From assembly GCA_012845835.1 (NCBI GenBank), contig JABAKD010000013.1, positions 14,625,016 through 14,689,015 on the forward strand: DNA of 64,000 bases, read 5' to 3'. The notes under the pieces are model-generated. The model was given only the letters and a program-made list of their open reading frames with translations. It did no database searches and had not been told where the DNA came from. The DNA comes from Undaria pinnatifida. Lineage: Eukaryota; Sar; Phaeophyceae; Laminariales; Alariaceae. This document shows positions 46,657 to 56,945 of this stretch, piece after piece (position 1 is the first letter of the stretch; every line of letters begins with the position of its first letter). The position numbers and the translations under genes were made by a program.

Positions 46657-47583
46657 TTGAGTGCTCTTGACGACCCCCATAACTTGCTGAATGACCTGCT
46701 TGAATTCATGGCCTCTCGTTGCTTCGTGCATAATAATCAGCAGTCCACTGTCAGAGGTTACTTAGCGGCGATCAACGTTATCCACAAGATGTTTGCAGGA
46801 TGCGAACTACCGACGTCGCATTGCATGATCTTGGCAGTGGGAAAGGGAACAGATCGAGTGCGCGGTATGTCGAACAAGAAGGCGTGGGTCAGATTGCCGC
46901 TGACGCGGGCTGTGCTTTCGCAAGGGCAACGCGTAGTAGCAAGTATGGTAGACGGAGGATATTTGATGGGGCTTGGATTCGCGGTGTCTTACTTTCTCTT
47001 ATGCAGAGCGTCAGAGTTGTGGGCATACGCGGACGGTAAGGTCCACCCTGAGTTTTGTCTAACGCGGAACAGCCTCACTTTCCTTCGTGAAGGAATACAG
47101 GTGGCAATCGAGAACAGATCGGCCGCCTCGGCAGTGAAGGTACATTTTTGGGCGTCGAAGAGTGACCGAATGGGAGTAGGGTGCACCATCTCGCGAACTC
47201 GGCTCGCTACCACGAAGGAGACGGGGGGCGCGTTAATGGGAGCCTTCAAAGCTGTGGTTGGATTGCTCGACGTACACCCTCAGCTGCCAAGGGAGGCGCC
47301 GCTGATGATCAGGGGCACGTCGTTCGAATGGAGAGTCTTTAATAGGCCGGAAGCGGTCGTGGCGTTGAGGTTGATGGTAGGAAGCAGTGGTAGAGACCCT
47401 ATGCAGTTCGCACTGCATTCGGGAAAAATCGGGGAGGGCACCCAGTTAGCTGCGCAGGGCCTCTCTGAGCTGCAAATCTAACGTGCAGAAAGGTGGGAGT
47501 CTCGGGCTTTCATGACGTACGTGTGGGAGGCAGGGGAGGGAGCAGACGCGGTTTCCAACTCTCTCGCAAAATGCGTAGTATAA
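46657..47583 (+). pseudogene. tyrosine recombinase (phage-integrase fold) of the PAT element
   Basis: The N-terminal SAM-like domain includes VHNNQQSTVRGYLAAINVIH. The catalytic domain has the first Arg in FLLCRASELWAY. The C-terminal box should be H-x-x-R; here it is LHSGKIGEGTQLAAQG, with Lys (codon 47425-47427) in place of the catalytic Arg. A TAA at 47479-47481 then interrupts the frame. The same frame stays open to 47583 and carries RWESRAFMTYVWEAG with the nucleophilic Tyr at 47518-47520. The R-to-K change and the stop make this copy inactive as a recombinase. Both could arise by single transitions. It begins at a TTG-led open frame; further N-terminal sequence probably lies in 46500-46656 in another frame. 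Confidence 0.85.
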
Positions 47584-47609
47584 TATGTGTGTCAGGCTGG
47601 CCTTATGGT

Positions 47610-47734
47610 GTGAGTGTAAGATAGCCCCGTTGTAAAATAGAACGGGCCCAATCAGTGCGGGATAGCCTGATATAAGATGTGGAGGGGGGGGTTGTAAAGA
47701 GGTCGAAGGGGGGATAAGAACGGGGCAGCCTAGG
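47610..47734 (+). repeat. split direct repeat B1
   Basis: GTGAGTGTAAGATAGCCCCG...GGATAAGAACGGGGCAGCC, matching B2 at 48144-48267 with about 10% difference. Confidence 0.9.
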
Positions 47735-47847
47735 TTCTGGCCGCTTGTATCATAGTTGGGTTTTATATAGCCTTTTATACGATATGGTGGTAGTCCTCGC
47801 AGGTGTTTACACGTGAAAAATTAATCCAGAATTCTTGAGCCATACCA

Positions 47848-48066
47848 AACTGTAACCTTCCGCCAGGAGTATGGAGTTTGGTGGAGGCGTTTTGGAATTC
47901 GGAAATAAGCGGGGATGCTAGACAGACGAGAGGATAGCCCATGGACAGAGCGTCTAGCCACGAAACCACCCGCTGCCTTGGTCATAGACCGTCATCGTGG
48001 TAGCACCGGTGTGACCTCGTAGCACAGGGGCCGACAGCGTGCCTATCACAGTTGATCGACTTTCCC
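47848..48066 (+). repeat. split direct repeat A2
   Basis: Second copy of the A repeat (AACTGTAACCTTCCGCCAGG...GATCGACTTTCCC). About 113 bp separate it from B1. Confidence 0.9.
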
Positions 48067-48143
48067 ACCCGCCCGCCCTGTCGCTCAAGAGAGGGGGAGA
48101 ATAAGGTTGCAACAAGTCAGTGCAATTGTTAGGTTGTGTGAGA

Positions 48144-48267
48144 GTGAGTGTAACATAGCCCCGCTGTAAAATGGAGCGGGCCCAATCAGTGCGGGTTAGC
48201 CTGATGTAAGATGAGGGGGAAGGGTTGTAAAGAGGTAGAAGGGGGGATAAGAACGGGGCAGCCTAGG
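48144..48267 (+). repeat. split direct repeat B2 (right end of element)
   Basis: GTGAGTGTAACATAGCCCCG...GAACGGGGCAGCCTAGG. Similarity to B1 ends at CCTAGG, marking the right boundary. Confidence 0.9.
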
Positions 48268-48600
48268 CGGCATGCCCGTAGTGTTTTAGGTGGAGTGATG
48301 AGCGGTAGTAAAAATGAAGTGCGCTGATCGATAACCTATTCCTGACCGTCCGTATACTAAACAATTTTCGGGCCGCGTCTCCTCTGTATCAGATGTGTGC
48401 GGAATTTTATTTGTCGTTTTCAAGCAAGCGGTTGCGTTGACATATACTACCTGGCTTGATGTAAAGCAAAGAAATACCACTCAGCGATCATCTACTACAC
48501 GCTAGGGCATGTTTTCATGAGCACCACTAACAAGAGCACCAGACATGGACGCGACATCTACAGGACCACAACATCTTCGACGACAGTGGGGAGAAAACAG
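48268..48600. other. no gene recognised
   Basis: Flank of the PAT element; nothing assigned. Confidence 0.4.
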
Positions 48601-49240
48601 GGCGTATAATCGTACACTAGATAATGACAATGTGAAAAAGAAGTACAGACAGTTATGTTAACACTGCGATAGACCACACTACCAACCTACTACGCAGGGT
48701 ATTTCGTGCCTCCGGCCGTTTGCATGATCGCCTGACAACCTCTACCAAACGCAGTAGCACATGCCTAACAAAGTAAAGTCACCCTCGCGTTCAATATTGG
48801 TGACATCGCATGCCCATGTCAACTTGCTTGGTGTATTTGTAAGATGTATCTCTGTCTTCAAGTTGGCGACCTCAGAGCCCCACATCGGCACGGCAAAAAT
48901 TATAGGCGTAAAATCGTATATGTGAGACAATAATAATGTGAAAAGGAGGTACAGACAGATATGTTAAAATTGCGGTAAACCGTACTACCAACTTATTACG
49001 TAAGGTACTTCGTACATACCGTCTGCATGATCGCTTCCCAACCTATGCCAAGCGAAGTATGACTAACGAAGTAACGTAATTGAGCGCGTGGACACTAAGC
49101 GTTGATTTCAAAACACTAACGATTCGCATTTCTCCCTTTCGTTCACAATGGCTGTGACATTGCATGCCCACACCACCTCGCCTGTTGTATTTGGCAATAT
49201 GTATCTCTTTCTTATAATTAGCGATGTCAGAATATAATGG
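48601..49240. repeat. ~304-bp tandem duplication, diverged
   Basis: GGCGTATAATCGTA (48601) and GGCGTAAAATCGTA (48905) begin two copies sharing AATGTGAAAA-G-AGTACAGACAG, ACTACCAAC, GCATGATCGC, ACATTGCATGCCCA-like and TGTATCTCTNTCTT segments. No ORF is conserved between the copies. Confidence 0.75.
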
Positions 49241-49389
49241 TATCTCATCTACATGATTGTACCTATCGATTGAAGTATTCTATCTTTCGATCCATGTACA
49301 ATAACAAATTATGAAGCTTTTAACACGTTGTTTACTACACCTAAGAACTGGGTTGCACACTACATGTAACATCAAACATTCTAGAAAAA

Positions 49390-49870
49390 TAAACATTACC
49401 AGGCGGGTGATATAAAGAGGTGTCTTCTTGCTACAACCGTCACATTCGTCCCCTTTAAGGGTTTATAGTTTCCGCGCACATATTGAAATGCCCCCCCCCC
49501 CCCCCCCCCCCGATCCCTCTTGTTCAAACGCCCCACCTGAAATCAAAATCTACCAGACAGAGTAGTGAACACTACCAGCCAGCTGATATCATCTCATTAT
49601 CCATCTGGCCGCCCATGCCGTAGCTCCAACTCATCTCCGCCCTCCGCCCCCTCCCCCCCTTTTGTTGCCCGCCCAGTTCGTTCAAACGCCCCACTTACAA
49701 TCGAAATCGGCCAGAGTAATAAACACTTCTAAGCAATTGATATCACGTCATTATCTTTCTAGCCATCCATGACGTAGCTTTCATTCATCCCCCCTCCCTC
49801 CCTCCAACGCCCCCTCCTTCCCCACACCCCGTACGATCGCCTAGACCCAGCACCGCGCGTATAGCAAGCC
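49390..49870 (+). repeat. compound poly-C repeat family, block 4
   Basis: Modules seen in block 3: TTTATAGTTTCCGCGCACA, a 20-base C run near 49491-49511, GATATCATCTCATTATC, GTAGCTCCAACTCATCTCC and CGATCGCCTAGACCCAGCACC. Confidence 0.75.
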
Positions 49871-49993
49871 CCTGCATATATGATTAATGTTGAGATACGG
49901 CCTCGAAAGGCCTGTAGGTATCCAAATTTGAGATCATTTGGATGGGTTTCGTATGATAAGGTTGGCGGTTTATATTCGGGGAAGTTAGGAATT

Positions 49994-50019
49994 AGATCGG
50001 AGGCGCGCGCCTCCGATCT
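49994..50019. repeat. perfect 26-bp palindrome
   Basis: Half-site AGATCGGAGGCGC followed immediately by its exact reverse complement; GC-rich core GGCGCGCGCC. No gene or element boundary recognised next to it. Confidence 0.9.
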
Positions 50020-50353
50020 CAGAAGCTATCCCGGGCTCTGGTGGAAACGAATAAAGCTACATATCTACGAAGGAACGAAAGTGAGTACTCTCCGAGGACC
50101 TGCTCAATTGGCAGACCTGCAGGGGACACTCTGTGTCCCCCACCTTTAATTTAACATGTGGCGTCGACGAGCTTGATATGCTATTGTGGCAGCGTTCCTT
50201 CAATCTCTCCATTTTTTTTTCGTTGCGATTTTGCTTTTGCTTTCCATCGAGCCCACAACCCCTGTTCCTTCTCGGGCGGCTTCCCAATGGAGGGAGCGCC
50301 CTTCCTCCTACAACGGCGATCACATCAGCAGTGAGATGGCAGGAGCCCCTCCT

Positions 50354-50557
50354 GTTGGTCGCCGGGCACGTACCACACGGACGACAACTTCCAAGTACGT
50401 GTGGACGACACTGCTCTGCGGAGCACACTCCTCGTCTCGAATTTTGGTCCCTCCTGTTGGTTGCTCGGCACGCACCACACAGAGGACACCTTCCGAGTAC
50501 GTGCGGACGACAATGCTCTTCGGACCACACTCCTCGTCCCGACCTTTGGTCGCATCA
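50354..50557. repeat. two tandem copies of a 102-bp unit
   Basis: GTTGGTCGCCGGGCACG (50354) and GTTGGTTGCTCGGCACG (50456) start two copies sharing ACCACAC-GACAACTTCC-like, TACGTG-GGACGACA and CACACTCCTCGTC segments. The period is a multiple of 3, so long ORFs arise on both strands. No protein family recognised. Confidence 0.85.
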
Positions 50558-51962
50558 GTTCACCGCCAGCTGGTCATAGACTACTCCGTAGTGAAACTGC
50601 CCGAGCCCCACCCATTAGACTTGTTTGCTCCGCGCTCTGCAAGCATGTTGCACAGCACATCTCCGCGAGTTGCCAGCACAAGCCCCAAGATCGGCCATCG
50701 ACTCGTACTTTTTTTTGGCGCTTTGGGGCTCGGAGGCATATGCACGACACGCGACGGACAAGCATGCTGGAATCAACCCTTCGAATGACCTTCGACGGGG
50801 ACTTAGCTTGCTGAGAGAGCCCATCGACCAGCATACACCTTTGCTGTCGGAGCCAGACCGCCCTTCGCGGGACTCCCTTGGACTACGGGCACCGTGCTCT
50901 AGGAGCTCATGTCGGGGCTCCTTCCTTGTGATCCTACCTGGGAAGGAACAGACGGTGCTCGTGGAATGTTTGGGCTTTTTCGTTTGGCGAATTTTCCAGC
51001 ACACGCGTTATCGTATGAGTTTCAGTACATACGTCGATCCGTCTTGTGCGTCGAACAAACAGTTGCTCCCTTTCTGCCGAAATTAGTACAAGCTACTAAT
51101 TTGACGCACCTCGGACCCCTCTCCGATCTTTCTCGATCAACAACGTTCCACTACTGCTGTGCGTCGCGTAGCTTCAACCACCATCATTTTTGCAGAGGTG
51201 CCAACTACAGTGCAGCACAATGGGCTCGCTGTCAATGCTTGCCATATACCGCCGGATTCTCTGCTGTAGAAGTCACTGTACAGCAGCCAAGCCGCCTACT
51301 TTGCTCCTGCCCATCCACCACATAGCTCGACCCTTCACTGCCCCAGCGTCCACAGTTACAGCACCGCAGCTCTGACACCCTCCACTGCTGTGCGAGTGCT
51401 CCTTGCAAGTTCGATTCGAGAGGTTTTCTTTTCGTCCTGCCCCCCCCCGTGACTAGAACTTGAATCTAGTGAACGCTGAAACTCTGTGCTGGCTTTTTTG
51501 GGCGAGGCTGTTGGTGTGTGCGATGCCCTATATTCTACCATTCATGGGTACACGGGGACTATAATACCACTTTCTGTGTATGCACAGCTGTGACAGTGCG
51601 GCACTCTGCACTGCTGTCAACGTAACTGTCCCTTTATCGGTGGGAGTGGGTACGGATTTGTTTTTCAGTTGTCCGGGCGTCAGGCCGTCTTCCTCTTGGT
51701 ACATATGCTGCCCTCCACGATATTGCTAGGGTCTACGCTGGAAATGTTTTTCTTCTTCTTCTCTGCACATGTTCGGACAGCTACTGCCCGTTACAGAGCG
51801 CTTACTACACAGTTCGCGGAGATACTGCGCTTCACAGCTTTTACTAGCGCAGTGGAGATCAGCCCGTTTGATACGGTACCTTTGGGGGCAAACAGCCTTT
51901 CTATTCGACTGTGGGCGTGCACATTTTTCTACAGCTGGTGTTGGTACTACACTATCCATCTT
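50558..51962. other. no gene recognised; possible 5' leader or LTR of the gypsy element
   Basis: ORFs on both strands lack recognisable domains. Because the 3' end of the gypsy element is outside the window, I cannot tell whether this is the 5' LTR or leader, or host sequence. Confidence 0.35.
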
Positions 51963-52540
51963 GGTGCGATGAGTGTCAGCGTGTTGGGTGACCTTTCACT
52001 GTGCTGCCCCCCTACACTACACCTAGGGTAAATGCTGCCTGTTGTGGTGCGACGAGTGTCAGCGTGTTGGGTGACCCTTCACTGTGCTTCCACCCCTACA
52101 CTACACCTAGGTTAAATGCTGCCTGTTTTGGTGCGATGAGTGTCAGCGTGTTGGGCGACGCTTCACTATGCTTCCACCCCTACACTACACCTAGGTTAAA
52201 CGCTGCCTGTTTTGGTGCGATGAGTGTCAGCGTGTTGGGTGACCTTTCACTGTGCTTCCACCCCTACACTACACCTAGGTTAAATGCTGCCTGTTTTGGT
52301 GCGATGAGTGTCGGCGTGTTGGGCGACCCTTCACTGTGCTACCCCCTACGCTACACCTAGGTTAAACGCTGCCTGTTTTGGTGCGATGAGCGTGGGCGTG
52401 TTGGGCGAACCTTTATTGTGATAACCCCTACACTGCACCTAGGGTAAATGTTGCCTGTTTTGGTACGATGAGCGCGGGCGTTTGGGGCGACGCTTTCCTG
52501 TGCTACCCCCCCCGCCTAGGTTGAATGATGCCTGTTTAAG
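51963..52540 (+). repeat. 82-84-bp minisatellite, seven copies
   Basis: GGTGCGATGAGTGTCAGCGT starts at 51963, 52046, 52130, 52214, 52298, 52380 and 52462, each followed by TTGGG-GAC-CTTCACTGTGCT, CCCCTACACTACACCTAGG and TTAAATGCTGCCTGTTTT. Four central units are 84 bp (28 codons) and keep a frame open at 52001-52360. It lies about 400 bp before the gypsy gag start. Confidence 0.95.
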
Positions 52541-52945
52541 TGCGATGGCTGCAGACGTACCTTTACTGTGTTGTACCCCCTGCACTGCGGTTAGGGTCAG
52601 TGCTGCCCAGTTTTGGCTGCTTTTACTGCGGTTCGTGCGGGCGTTACCCATATACCCTACGGTCAGACTGGGCGCTGCTCTTTCGTTGCGGTTTTGATGG
52701 TTGGTACCTTTTTACTGCTGTACTCCTTTTATACGGCTAGTTGGCGTGGCTGCTACCATGACTGATGCTGGACGGAGTCGAGGCCCATGTTTTGCTGTTT
52801 GCTGAAACACAGATATATTGCTACTTACAGCAGGGACATCACAACATTATATCTGCCTCCATAGCTTCTTTACGCGTCGTTCCCATCCCGCCACCTTCCC
52901 CCACACCCCCTCCTTCGGCTGCCCTCCATACAGACAACAAGCAAC

Positions 52946-55063
52946 ATGTCTACCAGTGAGGAAGCGGGCTACTCGGGGCAGGCTGAGGTCTTCCACGCAC
53001 CCCAACCTGGTTGCCCACGAGACAGGGAGAGCTCGCTCGATATGCCGCGACTCGAGACGGGGGAACCACCGATGGTGGGTTCCGGTGACGAGACAGAAGA
53101 CGGAGCATCATACCTCCACCCGTTCCAACCAGCCAAGAGGGTCGATTCGCCGGTTCGCGCTGAGAAGAAGACGGACCAACCCCCACCGGACTCGGGGGCG
53201 TCTCGACGCCAGCTCTCGCCAGCCCCGGGGGAGCGCCACCAGCTCCCCCCCCCCGCGCTCGACAGGGCACCACCGCCGCCACCTGGGCTCTCCGCGCTCG
53301 ACAGAGCGCCACCCCCAGAGCTCCCGGAACCGGGGCGCTCATGCCGCCCCCTTGGACTTGGCATACGCGGCGGCGCGGGCCCAGCGGGCGCTCGACCACG
53401 CCAACCAGACGATAGCACGCCGACGTCGGTTTGACGAAGATATCGAGCAGGCGAAGACCGCTGCGCGGGAAGCGTCCCTGGTAGCGAAGAGGGCGCAACA
53501 AGCCCTCGCCCAATCAGTTGCGGCGGCTGCGGCGGGAGCTACCGCGGCCCCCTTGCCTTCGTCGCACCCGCAGGGTGTCGCATCCCAGCGACCTCGACCC
53601 GGGAACGACGCCTTCTTCAAGGGCATCGTCGCGTGCATGGTGTCTGCACCGGGGGTAGTCATCCCCTCATCGTTGGCGACCGCGGTGGTGGAAACGGCCT
53701 GCGCCCTCCTCCCGTCAAAGAGGCCGGCGTCACGGCAAGCGGACGTCCTCAGTGGAAGCGGCCTGGGCTCGCGTGCATTGTACGCTCTATGATAGACAGA
53801 CGAGAGCCGCCCCGACCCTTGCCCTCGTCAATGCACTGCTAATAGCCCACGACGAGGACCCCGACCCTGTCTTTTGGCCGAACCCCGGAGGAAGCGTTGG
53901 CAGAACGAAACCGGGGAAAATGTCGCGACCGCGGGGACCGCAACCGTGGGGTGGCGGCAAAAATGGTGGGGGTGGCGACCACCACCACCGCCGCGGGGTG
54001 ACAGCACATCGGGTGCTGGTGTGCTTGAGGGCGCCGCCGAGGGGGTAACTTTGGTCCAACAACCGGGACAGTTGGCCGCAGCTCTGGCGGAGGCAACGGA
54101 GGGCGGAGAAATGGCGCGAGAGGACGTTCAGCGTGGGACGGCTCGTCAACCTCCTCCCGCCCGTCTTCGTCCTCGAGCACGGACCACAGCGAGGTGGTCG
54201 TGGTAGGAGACAAAAGTGTCTAGAGCCATGGCAGAAGGAACATCTGGGCCTGAGGCTTTCACCCTCCTGTTGCGTCTGCTGATCACGCACTTCGAATGGG
54301 TTGACACGGAGGAGGGCTACACTAAGTTGCAAACTTTTGGAATGTGTAACGGCATGCCTTTTTCTGATTTCAGTGGGGAGTTTCGCGTACTTATGCCGAC
54401 CGCTAACGGGAAGTGAGCGTGTCTTGTCTCCGGGGACGGATGTGGTGTTGGAGGTGGTTCGGGTGGCGGCGAATGAGCAATTTCCGGCTCTCCTGCCTGC
54501 GTTGTACCCTGGTTCGAAGACAATTGACCCGCGGCCATACGCCTCGTTGGATGCTATGTGGCGGGCTTTTAGTGACTACGCGCATAATGAGACACCTGCC
54601 GTCAACGACGAAACATTTTTTTCCTCTCCCTGTTTCTTTGACGGGAGCGCGGTCATGCGCCCTGTCGGGGCCCCGGCCCGCCGATCATGGGCGCGGCCAC
54701 GGCCGAGTGCCGTCCCAGTCGCTTTCGTGGCAGACGGGATCGAGCCATCATTCAACTGCCATGCCCATCGATGATTCATCTGACCCTTGGCTTGACCACA
54801 CATCGAACTGCTGGCCACTGGAAGAGCATCATTATGCAGAAGTTTTCGCCGTTAAGGCCCCGGTTAAGACAGACGACCCTCCCCTTTGGAGCGGCCTCCT
54901 TTCACCTCGCGCTGATGCCCTCCGAGAAAACCGGGGGCTTTGCCTCAACTGCCACGAAGACAACCATTCCTTCAAGCATTGTAGGCATCGTTTCATTACT
55001 GCGAGTGGCTGCTTGAACCCTGAACTTGGCCAACTTGGCGACGATGACGCACATCGACGTTGA
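52946..55063 (+). pseudogene. gypsy gag, frameshifted, with CCHC zinc knuckle
   Basis: ATG at 52946 opens an acidic, Pro-rich N-terminus (MSTSEEAGYSGQAEVF). Near 53340 the likely frame changes to a helical Ala/Arg/Gln-rich segment (LAYAAARAQRALDHANQTIA). A capsid-like part follows at 54216-54410 (EAFTLLLRLLITHFEW, FGMCNGMPFSDFSGEF), then EQFPALLPALYPGSKTID in another frame, then 54770-55063 with the knuckle C-x2-C-x4-H-x4-C (CLNCHEDNHSFKHC, 54941-54982). At least three frameshifts separate these parts, so no Gag could be made. Junctions are approximate and inferred from protein-like quality. Confidence 0.7.
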
Positions 55064-56289
55064 CAAACACGCATGGTCTGCTACCGCCGAGACGACAAAT
55101 CTTCTCGCCCGAGCAACCACAAGAAAAAATCGTCGCCATCTTTCAGGATCAGGGCCAGGTAAATTGTCACAACGATACCACATACACGTCGGATCACCAT
55201 GGGCTCGCCCTCCTCTTCTGCCCCCGCTCCTGCTCCTCGAATGCGCTTTGGAACCACCCACAACCCGGGCGAAAATAAATTTGGGCGCCAACCTGGCACA
55301 TTCCGTAACGGCAATCGACAGCTCGACGGCGGTACGGCACCGTCGACAACACTGTCGGGGGGTACCTATTTTGGTTTCAGAAGATGCTCGTGTTCTGTTG
55401 CTAGCCAGTCCAGTAACGCAGCACAGATTGCCTCTGTCGAGAGCCCACGGGTTCCTACGCCGTCTGCGGACGATTCTCACGGCGTAGTACCGGCGGCGGG
55501 AACTAGCGCTTCAAGCGTGGTTTCCTCCAGCCAGGTAATTTGTTTTCTTTTCTTTCTTTCTTTTTTCACGGCGAGAACGCGCGCTTTCAGCGACGTTCCC
55601 CTCGGTCATGGTCTGAGTTCGGCAACGGGAACCGCGCTTCCGGCGCCGTACCCCTCAGCCGCGGCATAAACTCAGCAATGGGGGTACGCGCTCCAAACGT
55701 CGCCCCCATCAAACATGGCACGGGAGCCTGCGCTTTCCCCCCCCCAAGGCACGCGCCGCGCAACAATATAGCTGCGGCGACGGCGCGTCGCCTTTTTACG
55801 CGCATGTGTTCTTCCCCCCCTCTCCCTGACCAGGCGGTGGCGGTCGGTTTGAGGTGTGGGACGGTCGACCCTCGAAACACTTTTTCTGACCACGAGGTGG
55901 CGGTCGATTTGAGGTGTGGGAAGGCCAACACTAAAACACCGAGATATTTCGCGAGGCTCAATCCGGTGTTTGCTCGCGATGACAGCGGGTGCTCTGTCCT
56001 TTTTTCCATCAAGGAGGAGTCGACAAGATTATCTACCTCGTCTCCCTTCTTCAAGAGACATAACGGAAGAGAGCTTCCTCGGGTAAAGATATTATTGCCT
56101 TGCCCGAGCCCCGCTCCAGAAGACGCCCACAGGGTCTACGGACCCTGCTTCGTCTTTTAACACGCTAACCCACGTGTTTCAGGCTACGTCTGCCCCAGTG
56201 GCACAGGAAGAGGATCCGACACTGCGCGACGGGCCAGTGGTGACTCCACGGCCTCCAGCCTGATCAGCTGGACGCTATTACCGTAAAAT
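55064..56289. other. spacer between gag knuckle and NADAR
   Basis: No known domain. A Ser/Ala/Pro-rich open frame at 55199-55669 could be linker. A 66-bp-spaced direct repeat (GAGGTGTGGGA with GGTGGCGGTCG) lies near 55837-55922. Frame continuity with gag or NADAR cannot be shown. Confidence 0.4.
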
Positions 56290-56945
56290 TACGGAAGAAT
56301 CGCGCCTCTCGTCAAGCAGAAACAGCTCAGAGCCCCTGCCCCTTCGGGCGCAGCTAGAGCAGTTTTCTTGCGATTATACGCCAAAAAGCGAAGAGGCCAC
56401 GACGCGAGAAACCGTGGGTTCGGACTCGCGTCGTGCTCCCGAGGCCTGGTGGTCCTGAGGGGGACACTACAGGCCCAAAGAGCCGAGGACTGGTGTTCCC
56501 AGAGGGGGACATTGCAGACATAAATGCCCAACGAGGCTACCGACGGGTTGGCACCGTCGGTGTTGGACTCGTTTTCGGGTGCAATGAGGGCGGCTTCTTA
56601 CGAGTTTCCGCCAGCGAGTGAGGAGGACCCGAGGCGAGAAACCCCAGGTTTGGACTCGCATGTTGCTCCCGAGGCCTGGTGCTCCCGCAAGGGGACATTA
56701 CAGGCCCAAATAGCCGAGGACTGGTGTTCCCAGAAGGGGACATTGCAGACCCACAAATGTCCAACGAGGCTACCGACGGGTTGGCACCATCGGTTTTTGC
56801 CATTTTTCGGGCGCAGTTAGAGCGGATTCTCGCGCTTTTCCGCCAACGAACGAAGAAAGACCTGAGGCGAAATACCACGGGTTCGGATTTGCGTCGTGCT
56901 CCCGAGGCCTGGTGTTCCCGGACGGGGACATTGCAGCCCAAACTT
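56290..56945 (+). repeat. ~230-bp tandem repeat just upstream of NADAR
   Basis: The landmark GTGCTCCCGAGGCCTGGT recurs near 56436, 56665 and 56896, and flanking GAGGCGAGAAACC and GGCACCGTCGG-like segments repeat with it, giving about 2.7 copies. The last copy runs into the NADAR ORF after CATTGCAGCCCAAAC. In the final copy CGA appears as TGA (56863), closing the NADAR frame upstream. Confidence 0.85.

Larger units (their letters stand above)
41484..48267 (+). mobile_element. PAT/Ngaro-type tyrosine-recombinase retrotransposon (degraded)
   Basis: About 6.8 kb, bounded by split direct repeats: A1 (41484-41701), internal ORFs, B1 (47610-47734), A2 (47848-48066), B2 (48144-48267). This A1...B1-A2-B2 order is the hallmark of PAT/Ngaro-like elements within the DIRS order. 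They integrate with a tyrosine recombinase and lack LTRs and DDE integrase. Internal order is gag-like with CCCH finger, RT with KADVTDAF and YTDD, RNase H ending HFPGAQNTLADGISRW, then tyrosine recombinase. Frames are interrupted by several indels and a stop in the recombinase, so the copy is probably inactive. No DIRS methyltransferase or Ngaro-type hydrolase domain was recognised. Confidence 0.85.

Noticed and set aside
49994-50019. Sequencing-adapter contamination, because the palindrome begins AGATCGGA
   Set aside because: The following bases differ from common adapters and the motif is a full native palindrome, though read support should be seen.
50186-50788. 200-codon ORF with a hydrophobic N-terminus resembling a signal peptide
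   Set aside because: It starts at GTG, is driven by a 102-bp tandem repeat that is open in several frames, and resembles no family.
52740-52760. TTGGCGTGGCTGCTACCATG as a primer-binding site after a 5' LTR
   Set aside because: The second LTR lies outside the window, so the LTR edge cannot be defined and the match to a tRNA 3' end is not convincing.
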